Shown here: positions 52,657 through 62,066 of the stretch, piece after piece | Layout: each line of letters opens with the position of its first letter | Numbering within the stretch: position 1 is the stretch's first letter | Assembly (NCBI GenBank): GCA_049663345.1 | Contig: JBATDG010000072.1 | Span: forward strand, 107,776-171,775 | Length of the DNA: 64,000 nucleotides | DNA from: SZUA-365 sp049663345 | GTDB taxonomy: Bacteria > Bacteroidota > Ignavibacteria > SZUA-365 | Direction: 5' to 3' | The notes under the pieces: generated by a model | Told to the model about the DNA's origin: nothing | Databases searched by the model: none | Seen by the model: only the letters and a program-made list of their open reading frames with translations | Position numbers and translations under genes: made by a program

Positions 52657-54759
52657 TTCTCTTGCCACGAGCATTTCCAGGATCGCACAAAGCATTGCCA
52701 GGGCGAGCATGTATTTCCAGAGCTCGACGCCAAAGCGGAGTTGGGTGACGGCCTGCTGCACGTTGGCGTCGGCTCCGAGATCGGCGATCTGTGTGATGCC
52801 GAGGCGGGCGAAGAAATCCTTGCGCATCGCATCGTCGGCGCGCGTGAGATCCGATTCAACCGGATCGGTGTTCACAGCGATTGCGCGCAGGACGTCCTTT
52901 CCGCCATTCAAAGTGTAAAGCCCCGGCAGATCCGGCGACTCGATCGGGAAGACGAGTCCCGACGGCAATGCTTTCGGAACGATCCGCTCCATGCTGTCGT
53001 CCGGGCCGCGCAGCTCGAAAAGCTGATCGCCCGCGAGCGTGCTGGAAATCGTGACCTCGGTGCTGGCGCCTATCTTGAGAGCTAGCGCATTATCCTCGCG
53101 CGCGGCGAGATAGAACATCGCGCGGTTGAGAAGCGGGAGGAAGATTCCCTTGAAAGGGAAATCGGACCAGCGCAGATCAGGAGAAACGGCGAATGCGAGC
53201 ACGCGTCCTTTTTCCACATGCGCATCGAGCAGGAAGGCATCGCCTGCGCGTGTGGAAATCACCTGCCTTGCATTCTCATCACCGCGAAGCCGCACGCTAT
53301 AATAGAGCTGCGGCGATTCCACTTCCGGCTGCTTGCCCTCGGGCGTGTTTTCAAACATGCCGGAGAAGAGCGGGTGATCGAAATCGATTTTTCCGAAACT
53401 GACAAAAGAGCTGTTGGCGCTGAGGGAGCCCGTGACGCCGGAGGCGGCGGGGAGTCCCAGCCGCGGCAGCAAAGTGCTGCTCCATGCTTCCACGCTGCCG
53501 TTGGCATCGGGGAAGAGCATGACGCTGCCGCCTGCGCGAACCCAGGAAGCGAGGCGCTGCGTGAATGCGTCCGTAAGCGCCTGCGCGCCAAGCAGCACGA
53601 CGACATCGTAGCGCGAGAGGTTTGCGGAGAGGAGCTGTCCGGCACCCATGGCTTCGACAGCGAAACTCTTCACCGCTTCGGGATCCGCTGCGGCGGGATT
53701 CAGCGCGAGTTCGATGAGCTTGGCGTCCTGTCCCCCGGCGGGACCCAACAGCACATTCAGCGTCTGCGGAATATGGAAGCCGAAATAGCGGCGGTTATCT
53801 TCGGGCAGCGCATCGTCTTCGAGTTCGACGAAGCCAGGAACCCAGCCGCTCTGCTTGGGAAGAACGGTAAACTCCACCTGCTGCGTACCGCCGGCGGGTA
53901 CGTCAATGGTTTTCTGCGCCACTCGCTCCCCGGCGAGAAACACGGAAACAATGGCGTTGGAAAGCGGCGCATCGGTGGCGTTGCGGACCGTCGCCGCCAC
54001 GTCCACGGGCTTGCCGTTTTCGAAAATACTGTTTTTCACCTCCACCGCACTCACTGCTGTATTCCCCTTTTCGCCGGCGCCGACGGGAAGAGTGAACACT
54101 TTCACGCTGGCGTCGAAGAGCTGCTGCGGAGTGCTGCCATCCTCGAACGTAAACTGGGAACGCTGGCGGTCGGTGATGAAATAAACTTCCTTGTTGAAAT
54201 TGCTGCTGGAAGAAAGCAGCGCAGAAGCGGCCGTGAGCGCCTGCCTGTAGTCGCCATGAGCATAAGAGACACCTGCCTCCTCAATTTCGCCCCGAACCGC
54301 GTTGAGCGCGGCGGATAGATCATTTTTTTTCTCGGGAGAAGTGGTGAGAATCAGAGCCGCATCGTCGCCTGCCTGCAGAAGGTCCACCAGTTCTGCGGCT
54401 TTCTGCTTTGCCTGTTTGAGAAGCTGCCCGTGCTCATCGGAAACCAGCATGCTGAAGGAATTGTCGAGTACGATGACCACCGAACTTTTTGCCGCCGTAC
54501 CGGGCAGGAAGCCGAAGCCGCTGCGCAGGGCGGGACGCGTAAACGCCATCACCACGAAAATGATAATCAGGGTGCGCAGCGCCAGTAGAAGCCATTGTTT
54601 GAGCTTCAGTTTGCGGATTTTGCTGCGCTGCAATTCCTTCAAAAAGGTCAGCGTGCTGAAGTCGATGACACGCGTCTTCCGGAGATTCAGCAGGTGCAGA
54701 ATAATAGGAATAGCAGCTGCGGCGAGCGCGATCAGATAAAGTGGATTGAGAAAAGTCAT
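52621..54759 (-). CDS. BatA-like membrane protein with VWA domain
   Basis: 712 residues. The N-terminal BatA (aerotolerance) domain spans the first 80 residues with two helices (LYLIALAAAAIPIILHLLNL, LLLALRTLIIIFVVMAF) and RKTRVIDFSTLTFLKE. A VWA domain follows (SVVIVLDNSFSMLVSDEHG, MIDAS DxSxS), then an extended periplasmic region and a C-terminal helix (MLALAMLCAILEMLVA). Such proteins work with MoxR-type AAA ATPases in envelope-stress or complex assembly; none is here. The last residues, KNHQVTKAPR, come from the neighbouring repeat DNA, so the natural C-terminus was probably lost. Confidence 0.88.
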   Translation of the reverse strand: MTFLNPLYLIALAAAAIPIILHLLNLRKTRVIDFSTLTFLKELQRSKIRKLKLKQWLLLALRTLIIIFVVMAFTRPALRSGFGFLPGTAAKSSVVIVLDNSFSMLVSDEHGQLLKQAKQKAAELVDLLQAGDDAALILTTSPEKKNDLSAALNAVRGEIEEAGVSYAHGDYRQALTAASALLSSSSNFNKEVYFITDRQRSQFTFEDGSTPQQLFDASVKVFTLPVGAGEKGNTAVSAVEVKNSIFENGKPVDVAATVRNATDAPLSNAIVSVFLAGERVAQKTIDVPAGGTQQVEFTVLPKQSGWVPGFVELEDDALPEDNRRYFGFHIPQTLNVLLGPAGGQDAKLIELALNPAAADPEAVKSFAVEAMGAGQLLSANLSRYDVVVLLGAQALTDAFTQRLASWVRAGGSVMLFPDANGSVEAWSSTLLPRLGLPAASGVTGSLSANSSFVSFGKIDFDHPLFSGMFENTPEGKQPEVESPQLYYSVRLRGDENARQVISTRAGDAFLLDAHVEKGRVLAFAVSPDLRWSDFPFKGIFLPLLNRAMFYLAAREDNALALKIGASTEVTISSTLAGDQLFELRGPDDSMERIVPKALPSGLVFPIESPDLPGLYTLNGGKDVLRAIAVNTDPVESDLTRADDAMRKDFFARLGITQIADLGADANVQQAVTQLRFGVELWKYMLALAMLCAILEMLVARERKNHQVTKAPR

Positions 54760-55113
54760 AGGCGGAAAGCCAGTCTCCTGTGATATCGGAACGATCGTAA
54801 TTAATCAATTTATCGGGGGGAGGGGTGGGAAACAAGGAAGAAGCGGGTACCGGTATGTCGAAGAGTAACCACAAATTACACGGATTACACAGATTGGACT
54901 TTTGGAGGATGAGCCTTCCCGTCTCCGTCCCGCGGTGCGGGACTACGCCGAGGCAGGTAGGCTCGTCCGGGTGTGGGACTACGCCGAGGCAGGCAGGCTC
55001 GTCCAGGAGTAACCACAGATTACACGGATTACACAGATGGTTTTTAGATCGTGGCATTTGTGGGAGGGGATTGGCATCTTTCGCGTATGATTCATATTTG
55101 AAGTGGAGTGCTT
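54760..55113. repeat. intergenic repeats
   Basis: About 350 bp between divergent genes. GAGTAACCACAAATTACACGG-type elements at 54863-54897 and 55007-55038 flank GGAGGATGAGCCTT (54904) and a tandem pair of GGGACTACGCCGAGGCAGG-containing units (about 54925-54968 and 54964-55004). The rest must hold two promoters; none is clear. Confidence 0.7.
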
Positions 55114-57888
55114 ATGCGGAGCTGGTTGCTGGGTGTGGCGTTGTTGCTGGCTGGAGTTTCGGTGGCGTCGGCGCAGACGGATTTTTCTCTGCTCCATCCG
55201 CAGCCGCGGCAGGCGTACTACCGTTTTCTGAGTGCGGTGTATGAGCCGAACGCGGGACAGCACATTTTCCTCGATCCTGCGCAGCCGATGTACGGAGCGG
55301 CAGCGGTGATCAATGCGTTTCTGCGGGAGAAGGGAAAGGATACGCTTGCCGTCAAGCTTTATGAGGAAGCGGATTCGATGGAGACAGGGGTGTGCCTCGG
55401 TGTGCGATCCGCGATAGTCAATCGAATGCTCGCAAGTTTGTGGGAGCAGCCCGTGCAGGTAACTGCCGATTTCCCGGGCGCGGAAGGTTATGTGTTCGAT
55501 GCTATTCCGTGGCGCATTCTCATTAACGGATCCGATGAGGCGGGACTCTTCTACGGCGTTGATACTTTTCTCAAGCTTCTGTATCCCACACCGCAGTGGT
55601 GGGGACTCGAGGCCTGCCGCATTGTGGATAAACCGGAGTTTCCAGTCCGCTGGTTTTATCAGGCCACGAATATTCAGGTGGGTAGCAACGTCACCGCGGC
55701 GAAGGCGCTGTGGGATCGCGCATTGAAATCTAGGCTCAATGGCGTGCATCTGAATGATTCGAAGTTTGCGCGTCCGACTACCCTGCCGCAGCGGTATATG
55801 GATTCGCTCGTCCAGCTGCGCGACTATGCGCGCGACCGGCGTCTGGAAATTATTCCCGGCGTCATGCCCATTGGGTATTCCAACAGCCTCCTTTACCATA
55901 ATCCCAATCTCGCATCTGGACTCCCGGTCCGCCGGCAGAAGTTCGTGATCGAAGCTGACACCGCGCGGCTGGTGCCGCAGGTGGATGTCGCACTTCCCAA
56001 CGGAGGTTTTGAGCAGCACAACGGCGACAACTTCCCGGGCTATCGCTTCATTGATTCTCCGGGACAAATGAGCTTCGCCGATACGCAGGAAAAGCATTCC
56101 GGCAGTGCAAGCATCCGTTTCGAGAATTTTGCGCAGTATTCACCGCAGTACGGCAACGGGAGAGTTTCGTATTGGAACCGCGTGCATCCTTTCACCGAGT
56201 ACCATGTCAGCGCCTGGGTGAAAACCGAAAGTCTGCAGCCGTCCTCCGCGGCGAACATATCAGTGCTGAGCAATGCCGGTTACAATCTCTCCTTCAACGA
56301 CATCTCACTTCCGGCGACGACGGACTGGAGAAAAATCGATTTCACCTTTAATTCCCTCGAAGCCGATACCGTCGGGATTTACTGGGGAGTGTGGGGAGCG
56401 AAGAGCGGCCGCATCTGGTGGGACGATCTCGTATTCGAAGAAACCTCTTTCGTCAATCTTATCCGTCGTCCGGGCGCGCCGCTCACGCTGGCTCCGCAGC
56501 TGCTCACCATTGTGTACACCGAAGGACGGGATTTCGACACGCTTCGAGACGCGCGCATGGGCATGCTTTCCTATGCTGGCAACTATGACATGTGGCATAC
56601 CCCGCCGACGCTGCGGGTGCGTCCGGTAGGCATGCTGAAAAACGGCGACACCGTGTTCGCCTCGTATTTTCACACTGTGCTGATTCACGGCAGCCAGGTC
56701 ATGTGCACGATGTCGGATCCCGAAGTGTATGACATTCTGGACAGGGATTTCCGCGTGCTCGACAGCGTGCTGAATGCAAAAACCTATTTCATGCAGCATG
56801 ATGAAATCCGCACGATGAACTGGGATGCGGGCGACGAGGCGCGGGGGCTTTCTCCCGCCGCGATCCTCGCCGACAATGTGAGGCAATGCCGTGAAATCAT
56901 CGAGCGGCATCATCCCGGTGCGGATGTGTGGGTGTGGACCGACATGTTCGACGAATATCACAATGCTGTGCAGGGTCCGTACTACCTCGTGCGCGGCGAC
57001 CTTCGCGGAAGCGCCGAGCTCATTGCCAACGATGTGGGAATGGTGAACTGGAACGGCCGCGACGGGACAGTTCAGAAAAGTCTCGGATTTTTCGCCGACC
57101 GCGGCTTCAGGCAGATCTCCGCGCCGTACTACGACAATGACGAACAGCAGATACGGCGATGGAAAGAATGGACGCGCGACACTCCGGACTTCCGTGGGAT
57201 GATGTACACCACCTGGGCGCAGAAGTACGATCATCTCGAACCCTTCGGCGACTATGCCTGGAATCACGCGCCATACATTTACCACACGCCGCCGTATGCA
57301 ATTCAGGCGGGCAATGACATGAACTTCATCACCGTCATACAGGGCGATCCGTGGGATCAGGCCTGGACCCTGACCGACGCGCGGATTCATTTCCGCACAC
57401 AGCCGGGTGATGCGTTCGCTGAGCACGCGTTCACCGCCACACTCGGTCAATTAACGGATGTGATGGTCCCGATTCCCGCCGGCGCGACCTGGCTGCAGTG
57501 GTACGTCACTGCTTCCGACAATCGCGGATGGACGACGCGCGTTCCTTTCGCCGACACACTGTTCTACGAATTGGGAGAAATCACGACGGGCGTGGGAGAT
57601 GTTCCGGCAGCCGCGACCTCCGTGCTGCAATTTTATCCCCAGCCAGCATCAGCGGGATCGCCGCTGTACGTTCAATGGCGCAATCCCGGAGCAACCGACA
57701 CAATGCTGCGGCTCTACGACCTTCTCGGCCGCGAGGTGTATGCGCAATCTCTCCATGCATCGACCACAGGCCTCACCACCTCCGTGCTGCGTTTGCCTGT
57801 CGCGCTGCAGGGGACGTTCATCGCCCGGATCGGGGGTGCCTCACGCGTGATGCAGATATCCCCACGTCCCGCCGCATCCCCACACTGA
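55114..57888 (+). CDS. secreted GH20-like glycoside hydrolase with inserted CBM and T9SS tail
   Basis: 924 residues from ATG 55114, with GGAG upstream. Signal peptide LLGVALLLAGVSVASAQ. Residues about 60-160 resemble the GH20 domain 2 that precedes beta-hexosaminidase barrels (GYVFDAIPWRILINGSDEAG, LFYGVDTFLKLL). A TIM-barrel start follows (FPVRWFYQATNIQVGSN), interrupted by a CBM-like beta-sandwich (VALPNGGFEQHNGDNFPGYR to YWGVWGAKSGRIWWDDLVFE). Then barrel strands resume with candidate catalytic YFMQHDEIRTMNWD and VWVWTDMFDEYHN. The C-terminus has a T9SS-type tail (LQFYPQPASAGSPLYVQW, LYDLLGREVYAQSLH). It is likely exported to degrade an N-acetylhexosamine-containing or related polysaccharide. 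Exact family not certain. Confidence 0.8.
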   Translation: MRSWLLGVALLLAGVSVASAQTDFSLLHPQPRQAYYRFLSAVYEPNAGQHIFLDPAQPMYGAAAVINAFLREKGKDTLAVKLYEEADSMETGVCLGVRSAIVNRMLASLWEQPVQVTADFPGAEGYVFDAIPWRILINGSDEAGLFYGVDTFLKLLYPTPQWWGLEACRIVDKPEFPVRWFYQATNIQVGSNVTAAKALWDRALKSRLNGVHLNDSKFARPTTLPQRYMDSLVQLRDYARDRRLEIIPGVMPIGYSNSLLYHNPNLASGLPVRRQKFVIEADTARLVPQVDVALPNGGFEQHNGDNFPGYRFIDSPGQMSFADTQEKHSGSASIRFENFAQYSPQYGNGRVSYWNRVHPFTEYHVSAWVKTESLQPSSAANISVLSNAGYNLSFNDISLPATTDWRKIDFTFNSLEADTVGIYWGVWGAKSGRIWWDDLVFEETSFVNLIRRPGAPLTLAPQLLTIVYTEGRDFDTLRDARMGMLSYAGNYDMWHTPPTLRVRPVGMLKNGDTVFASYFHTVLIHGSQVMCTMSDPEVYDILDRDFRVLDSVLNAKTYFMQHDEIRTMNWDAGDEARGLSPAAILADNVRQCREIIERHHPGADVWVWTDMFDEYHNAVQGPYYLVRGDLRGSAELIANDVGMVNWNGRDGTVQKSLGFFADRGFRQISAPYYDNDEQQIRRWKEWTRDTPDFRGMMYTTWAQKYDHLEPFGDYAWNHAPYIYHTPPYAIQAGNDMNFITVIQGDPWDQAWTLTDARIHFRTQPGDAFAEHAFTATLGQLTDVMVPIPAGATWLQWYVTASDNRGWTTRVPFADTLFYELGEITTGVGDVPAAATSVLQFYPQPASAGSPLYVQWRNPGATDTMLRLYDLLGREVYAQSLHASTTGLTTSVLRLPVALQGTFIARIGGASRVMQISPRPAASPH

Positions 57889-57932
57889 AGTGTGGGGATC
57901 GCATATCCGAAGCCCCAGGCTTCAGCCTGGGG
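57878..57932. repeat. REP-like palindromes at the GH20-like gene end
   Basis: Stem CCCCACAC/GTGTGGGG (57878-57885 and 57890-57897) has its 4-nt loop, TGAA, overlapping the gene's TGA stop. A second palindrome, CCCCAGGCT/AGCCTGGGG (57913-57921 and 57924-57932), follows. The last residues of the gene (ISPRPAASPH) derive from this repeat. Confidence 0.7.
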
Positions 57933-57943
57933 CGGGTTGAATG

Positions 57944-57983
57944 GAGAAAGCCGGTCCGCATCGTTATGTGAACCGGCTTTCTC
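57944..57983. terminator. bidirectional hairpin between convergent genes
   Basis: A perfect 12-bp stem GAGAAAGCCGGT/ACCGGCTTTCTC with a 16-nt loop lies between the GH20-like gene and the convergent VIT/VWA gene. The A-rich and T-rich stem arms would serve as U-tract partly from either side. Terminator by position and shape. Confidence 0.5.
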
Positions 57984-58091
57984 ATCAGACCCGCCCTCGA
58001 ATTCAAGGCCCGCCGCAGGAGGATACGGCAGGCCACGCATTCTCACCGCCGTTTTGAGGAGCAATTCATATCGCGGCGGACAGAGTCGATG

Positions 58092-60188
58092 TTACCGCAC
58101 GACGGTTATTTTCAAGGTTGCGACGGCGCCGGCGGATTGCAGTCGGATGATATACATACCGGGCGCGACAAGGGTGCCGAGGTCGTTGCGGCCATCCCAT
58201 AACGCGGTGTGACGGCCGGCGGACATTTCCGCATCCTCAAGCACGCGAACGACGCGGCCGAGGATATCGGTGATGACGATGCGTACCGGAGCGCCTGCCT
58301 TCAGTTCATAAGGAATGGCAGTTGATACGCCCGAAGCCAGCGAAAATGGATTGGGATAATTCTGCGCGACGCTGAGCTGTTCGGCTGCCGCGATGTTCAC
58401 TTCGCCCACGCCGGTGGGCGGATCGATCTTATTGGTTTCCAGCACGAGAAAGGCCGTGAACGGCGTCAGGATGTTGTGCTTGATGCTCAGCGCGATGATG
58501 CTTTCTTTCAGTTCGTCGAGCTTTTCCGTTTCGTAGCGCTTGATCAATGCGTCGATATGCGCGGCCGCCCAGTACGAGGCGATCTGCTTGACGTCCACCC
58601 GGCATGAATTGAAATCAACGGAGCGGACGACATCCACCTGCTCCCCGCTGCCGTTGCGATAGCTCAGCCGGACATTGGACGGACTCAAATCGGTCAGCCT
58701 TCCGGTCGACACGAGCTTGTCGATTCCGATGAAGGCATTGAAATCATGGGGATAAACGAAATAGGCGTTGCCGTCGTCATAATGTACCTCGGGCGAAGAA
58801 ATTCCGCCGATGCTCAGTTCCAGCATGATGCGGGAAATGATGGTCTGCAGGTTGTCGCCGGTCTCGACCATCGTGACCTTGCCGCCTCTGGCATCCGCGA
58901 TATCGTAGAGCTGATCGATGCGGTCGCTGTAAATAATCACCGGGAAAATGCCGACGCCGAACGGATCATTGTCGCGGATGATCTGCAGCAGACCTTCCGT
59001 GGTGACCGCCCCGCTGTTGGGAATACCGTCTGTCAGAAAGAGCATGCGGCGCACGGCATCAGGACGGAAATCCGCGCTCAGCGCAGAAGTGAAGGCGTTC
59101 TGGTAATTCGTCGATCCACCAGTGATGTACATCCGTTCAATGAAATCGATGGCATCGCTGATATTCTCCTGGGTGCCGACAAGCAGGGTGTTTGCCGTAG
59201 GGAAGCTCGCAGCGAAGTCGCTGAAGAGCACGATCCTGAAGCGGTCTAATTCGGTCAACTGAAGCAGGATGCCGGTCACGGCATTTCGAACCATCATTCT
59301 TCGCTCTTCATACATGCTTCCTGAGGCATCGAGCACAAACACCAGGTCGCGCGGCTGCGTTACGTTCTCATCCACCTGTACCGGATGCCAGCACATGAAG
59401 TACGGATATTCGTCCGGATCTTCTTCCAGATAAGTCAGCGCGGGGAAGATCGTGAAGGCGTCCTGCGGCTTGTAGGAGAGTTCGAAATCCTGCGTATACA
59501 GTTGCTGCTCGAGACCGAAATCAACCTGGAAATTCAAATCTCCCAGCCGCTGTGATCGGCAGAGCAGAGGATTACTATCGAAATTTGTACTCAGATCCTC
59601 GATCTTCTGTAGGGATGCGACGTTCACTCGCAGCGCCGTGCGCTCCACCGGCACGGACTGATAGCCCTGAAGATTCAGCGGATATCGGTAGTGGATGCTG
59701 CCGTCGGGGGTCATCGGCAGCGTGTGGAAATACTGCAGCTCAATGCGTCTCGAGCTATGCGGATTAATCGGGAAGACTTTCAGCTGGAAGCGGTTGTTGC
59801 CGAGGGATTCAAGAATGGCGGGATCGCGGCGCTGACCGACGACGACGCTGTCGTACATGCGCTGCGCATCCTCGAGTTTCTTAACGATGAAAATGAGGCG
59901 GTTGCCATCCACCCATAGCCAGAGGCCGTCGACCTTCGCACCCTCAGGCAGCTGAAATGCGTAGAAGCCTTCCAGCGTGATGTTATTTTCATTATAGAAT
60001 TCCTCATCCACATGTGTGACGGCTAGCTGTCCGGTAATATTCACCGTAGTGCGGATATTGCTGATGCGCAGATTGTAAACGGGCGTTTCGGTCCCAGGCC
60101 GCCGTGCATAGAGCACACCGGCATCCGCCTCGGCAGCGCCGAGCAGGAAAAGCAAAAGTGCGATGAGAAGCTGAGTAGCGCGTGTCAT
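58092..60188 (-). CDS. VIT and VWA domain protein with T9SS tail
   Basis: 698 residues; GGAGGAATC precedes the ATG. Signal peptide LLIALLLFLLGAAEADAG. A VIT domain (inter-alpha-trypsin inhibitor-like, VTHVDEEFYNENNITLEGFY, RMYDSVVVGQRRDPAILES) spans about residues 40-165. A VWA domain with intact MIDAS (LVFVLDASGSMYEERRMMV) lies around 275-450, followed by a region matching the usual VIT/VWA linker (LIKRYETEKLDELKESIIAL, KHNILTPFTAFLVLE). The end is a T9SS type A tail (VAQNYPNPFSLASGVSTAIP, MYIIRLQSAGAVATLKITVV). Probably a surface protein with metal-dependent binding. Confidence 0.92.
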   Translation of the reverse strand: MTRATQLLIALLLFLLGAAEADAGVLYARRPGTETPVYNLRISNIRTTVNITGQLAVTHVDEEFYNENNITLEGFYAFQLPEGAKVDGLWLWVDGNRLIFIVKKLEDAQRMYDSVVVGQRRDPAILESLGNNRFQLKVFPINPHSSRRIELQYFHTLPMTPDGSIHYRYPLNLQGYQSVPVERTALRVNVASLQKIEDLSTNFDSNPLLCRSQRLGDLNFQVDFGLEQQLYTQDFELSYKPQDAFTIFPALTYLEEDPDEYPYFMCWHPVQVDENVTQPRDLVFVLDASGSMYEERRMMVRNAVTGILLQLTELDRFRIVLFSDFAASFPTANTLLVGTQENISDAIDFIERMYITGGSTNYQNAFTSALSADFRPDAVRRMLFLTDGIPNSGAVTTEGLLQIIRDNDPFGVGIFPVIIYSDRIDQLYDIADARGGKVTMVETGDNLQTIISRIMLELSIGGISSPEVHYDDGNAYFVYPHDFNAFIGIDKLVSTGRLTDLSPSNVRLSYRNGSGEQVDVVRSVDFNSCRVDVKQIASYWAAAHIDALIKRYETEKLDELKESIIALSIKHNILTPFTAFLVLETNKIDPPTGVGEVNIAAAEQLSVAQNYPNPFSLASGVSTAIPYELKAGAPVRIVITDILGRVVRVLEDAEMSAGRHTALWDGRNDLGTLVAPGMYIIRLQSAGAVATLKITVVR

Positions 60189-60842
60189 GATGATTCCTCC
60201 TGCTCCGTGTTCGAGAATAATCCATTTTGGAATTGTTGCTCAGTAGACACGTGTAGGAGGCAATCGTTCCCATCGATTTCGGATCGGGTAAAATATTTTC
60301 GTGGAGGGTGAGCCTTCAGACTCGATGAAGAGTAACCGCAGATTTCACGGATTACACAGAGGGTATTTTAGAGGAGGAGCGCTCAGAGTCGGCAAATTGT
60401 GGAGGAGTGAAAAATGAATCTGGACCGCGAAGCGCCGGAAGGACGTGGAAGGACGATAGGACGTCCACCCGGTAGGGGCGAACCTCCTTCCAGACGCCAC
60501 CGAACGTTCGATGCAGGCGGGTGCAGCCAACAGGGGCAGCGTTACGGCTTCCTCATCGGTTCGCCCGAAAATCAGCCCCGTAGGGGCGACCGATCATAGC
60601 CCAGGCCTTCAGGCCTGGGTTGCGGGCGGCTCCAAACCTCTTCCCTAAAGCCCTGAAAGGGCGGAACAAACTGGGGGAAAATACCTGTTAGGCCCTTTCA
60701 GGGCGGGGAGAAGATAATCGGTGTGTCCTTCCCCAGGCTTGACCCGTCTTCGCTGCGCTACGCCGCAGCAAGAAGCCTGGGCTATGATCGGTAGCCCCTT
60801 CGGGTCTCTTGCGCTAGATTTCTCCACTCATCTCGGAAAGGG
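60189..60842. repeat. repeat-filled intergenic region
   Basis: About 650 bp without a gene. It has GGAGGGTGAGCCTT (60303), GAGTAACCGCAGATTTCACGG (60330-60360), then REP-type palindromes CCCAGGCCT/AGGCCTGGG (60600-60619), GCCCTGAAAGGGCGG around 60650 and its inverse CCCTTTCAGGGCGGGG near 60695. The left 100 bp should hold the promoter for the 58092 gene. Confidence 0.7.
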
Positions 60843-62045
60843 CTACTCGACCACCGTCAGTTTCCCTGTACGAAATTCGGTGCCGCTGGTGAGGCGGTAG
60901 AGATAGATGCCCGGTTTGAGGGACGCAGGAGAGAATTCGGCGTCATGCGTGCCGGGAGGAAGATCCGCATCAAGCACGGTGGCAGCGCAGCGGCCGAGCA
61001 CGTCGTAGATGTCGAGTCGAAGTCTGCCGGGTGAGGCAGTGGAAAACTGGAAATGAAGCCGGGCGGAGCTGGAGACTGGATTCGGATAACTCTGTCCGAG
61101 TTCTATGGTCACCGGAGACACGGCCGGTTTGACATCAGTCATCGGGTCGGGATTAAATACGCGCACGGACCAAACGCTGTCTTCGCAGGCTTCAAGACGC
61201 ATCCGAATGCGAATATTTTTCATCGTCACATCGTTGGTGAGGCGGGTGATGCGGTGTTCGTCGAATTCCCGCTGAATGAAGCCGGCGAAGCGCTGATACA
61301 GCGGCACAAGATCGTCCGTCGAATTGGCGCGGTAGAAAACCCCTCCGCTTTCAGTGCACAGGCTGCGCAGGGGAACTTCGTTGATTGAGCTGCCCAGTGC
61401 GACGATGAATACCCTCACGTTGTAGCGGCGTACGTCTGTGAGCAGCTGTTCAAGACTCGTGCCGCTATTGTTGTCATTACCGGTAGTGAACGCAAGTACC
61501 GCTTGTACGCGCTCTTTACCCGAAGTGTACAACGCGGTCGTTGCCGCTCCAATGCCGTCGTAGAGCGCGCGGCGGCCGCTCACTCCCATCGCATCTATGG
61601 CGCCGCGGAGTTCTTCTCGGTCGTTGGTGAGAAATGTTCGCAGCGTAGGCCGATCGTCGAAAGATATGACCGATGCGTAGTCGCAGGTTTTCGCCATGGT
61701 GTCGACGAAGGCTCGTCCCGCAGCTATGACAGCTGGAAGGTCGGACCCGACGCTGCTTGAGTTGTCGAAGGCCAGCACGAGTTCGTAGCAGGAATTCCTG
61801 TCGGGCGAAGCAAAGCGGTCAATCTGAAACGCGCCCGTGTCAATGCGGCCCAGAGCTTCCTCGAGAATGAGCTGCTGCTTGCTGAGCTCGTAAATCACGC
61901 TGTCGCCGCAGTACGTGGCAAAGTACAGCTGATAGTAATAGTAGTCCGGAGTATTGGGTTTCAGCAGTCTGAGTTCAAGACGCGGCTGAGCGCTTGCACC
62001 AACTGCTGCGAATATGAAAATCAAAAAGACGAGTATGTGTTTCAT
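60843..62045 (-). CDS. VWA domain protein with T9SS tail
   Basis: 400 residues. Signal peptide ILVFLIFIFAAVGASAQ. A VWA domain from about 90 to 270 with a variant MIDAS, ELVLAFDNSSSVGSD; later DGIGAATTALYTSGKERVQ, VFIVALGSSINEVPLRSLC. The tail from about 318 is T9SS type A (LGQSYPNPVSSSARLHFQFS, LYRLTSGTEFRTGKLTVVE). Same broad plan as the 58092 protein, without the VIT domain. Likely on the surface. The start follows a lipoprotein gene by 21 bp on the same strand. Confidence 0.9.
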   Translation of the reverse strand: MKHILVFLIFIFAAVGASAQPRLELRLLKPNTPDYYYYQLYFATYCGDSVIYELSKQQLILEEALGRIDTGAFQIDRFASPDRNSCYELVLAFDNSSSVGSDLPAVIAAGRAFVDTMAKTCDYASVISFDDRPTLRTFLTNDREELRGAIDAMGVSGRRALYDGIGAATTALYTSGKERVQAVLAFTTGNDNNSGTSLEQLLTDVRRYNVRVFIVALGSSINEVPLRSLCTESGGVFYRANSTDDLVPLYQRFAGFIQREFDEHRITRLTNDVTMKNIRIRMRLEACEDSVWSVRVFNPDPMTDVKPAVSPVTIELGQSYPNPVSSSARLHFQFSTASPGRLRLDIYDVLGRCAATVLDADLPPGTHDAEFSPASLKPGIYLYRLTSGTEFRTGKLTVVE

Positions 62046-62066
62046 GGTTGCAACTCCTTGGTTCCG

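Noticed and set aside
53218..54318. Plus-strand open frame opposite the BatA-like gene
   Set aside because: Antisense shadow; the composition follows the codons of the real gene.
54979..56097. Minus-strand open frame across the 55 kb repeats and the GH20-like gene
   Set aside because: Ends in the translation of the intergenic repeat (ICVIRVICGYSW) and is antisense to a clear gene.
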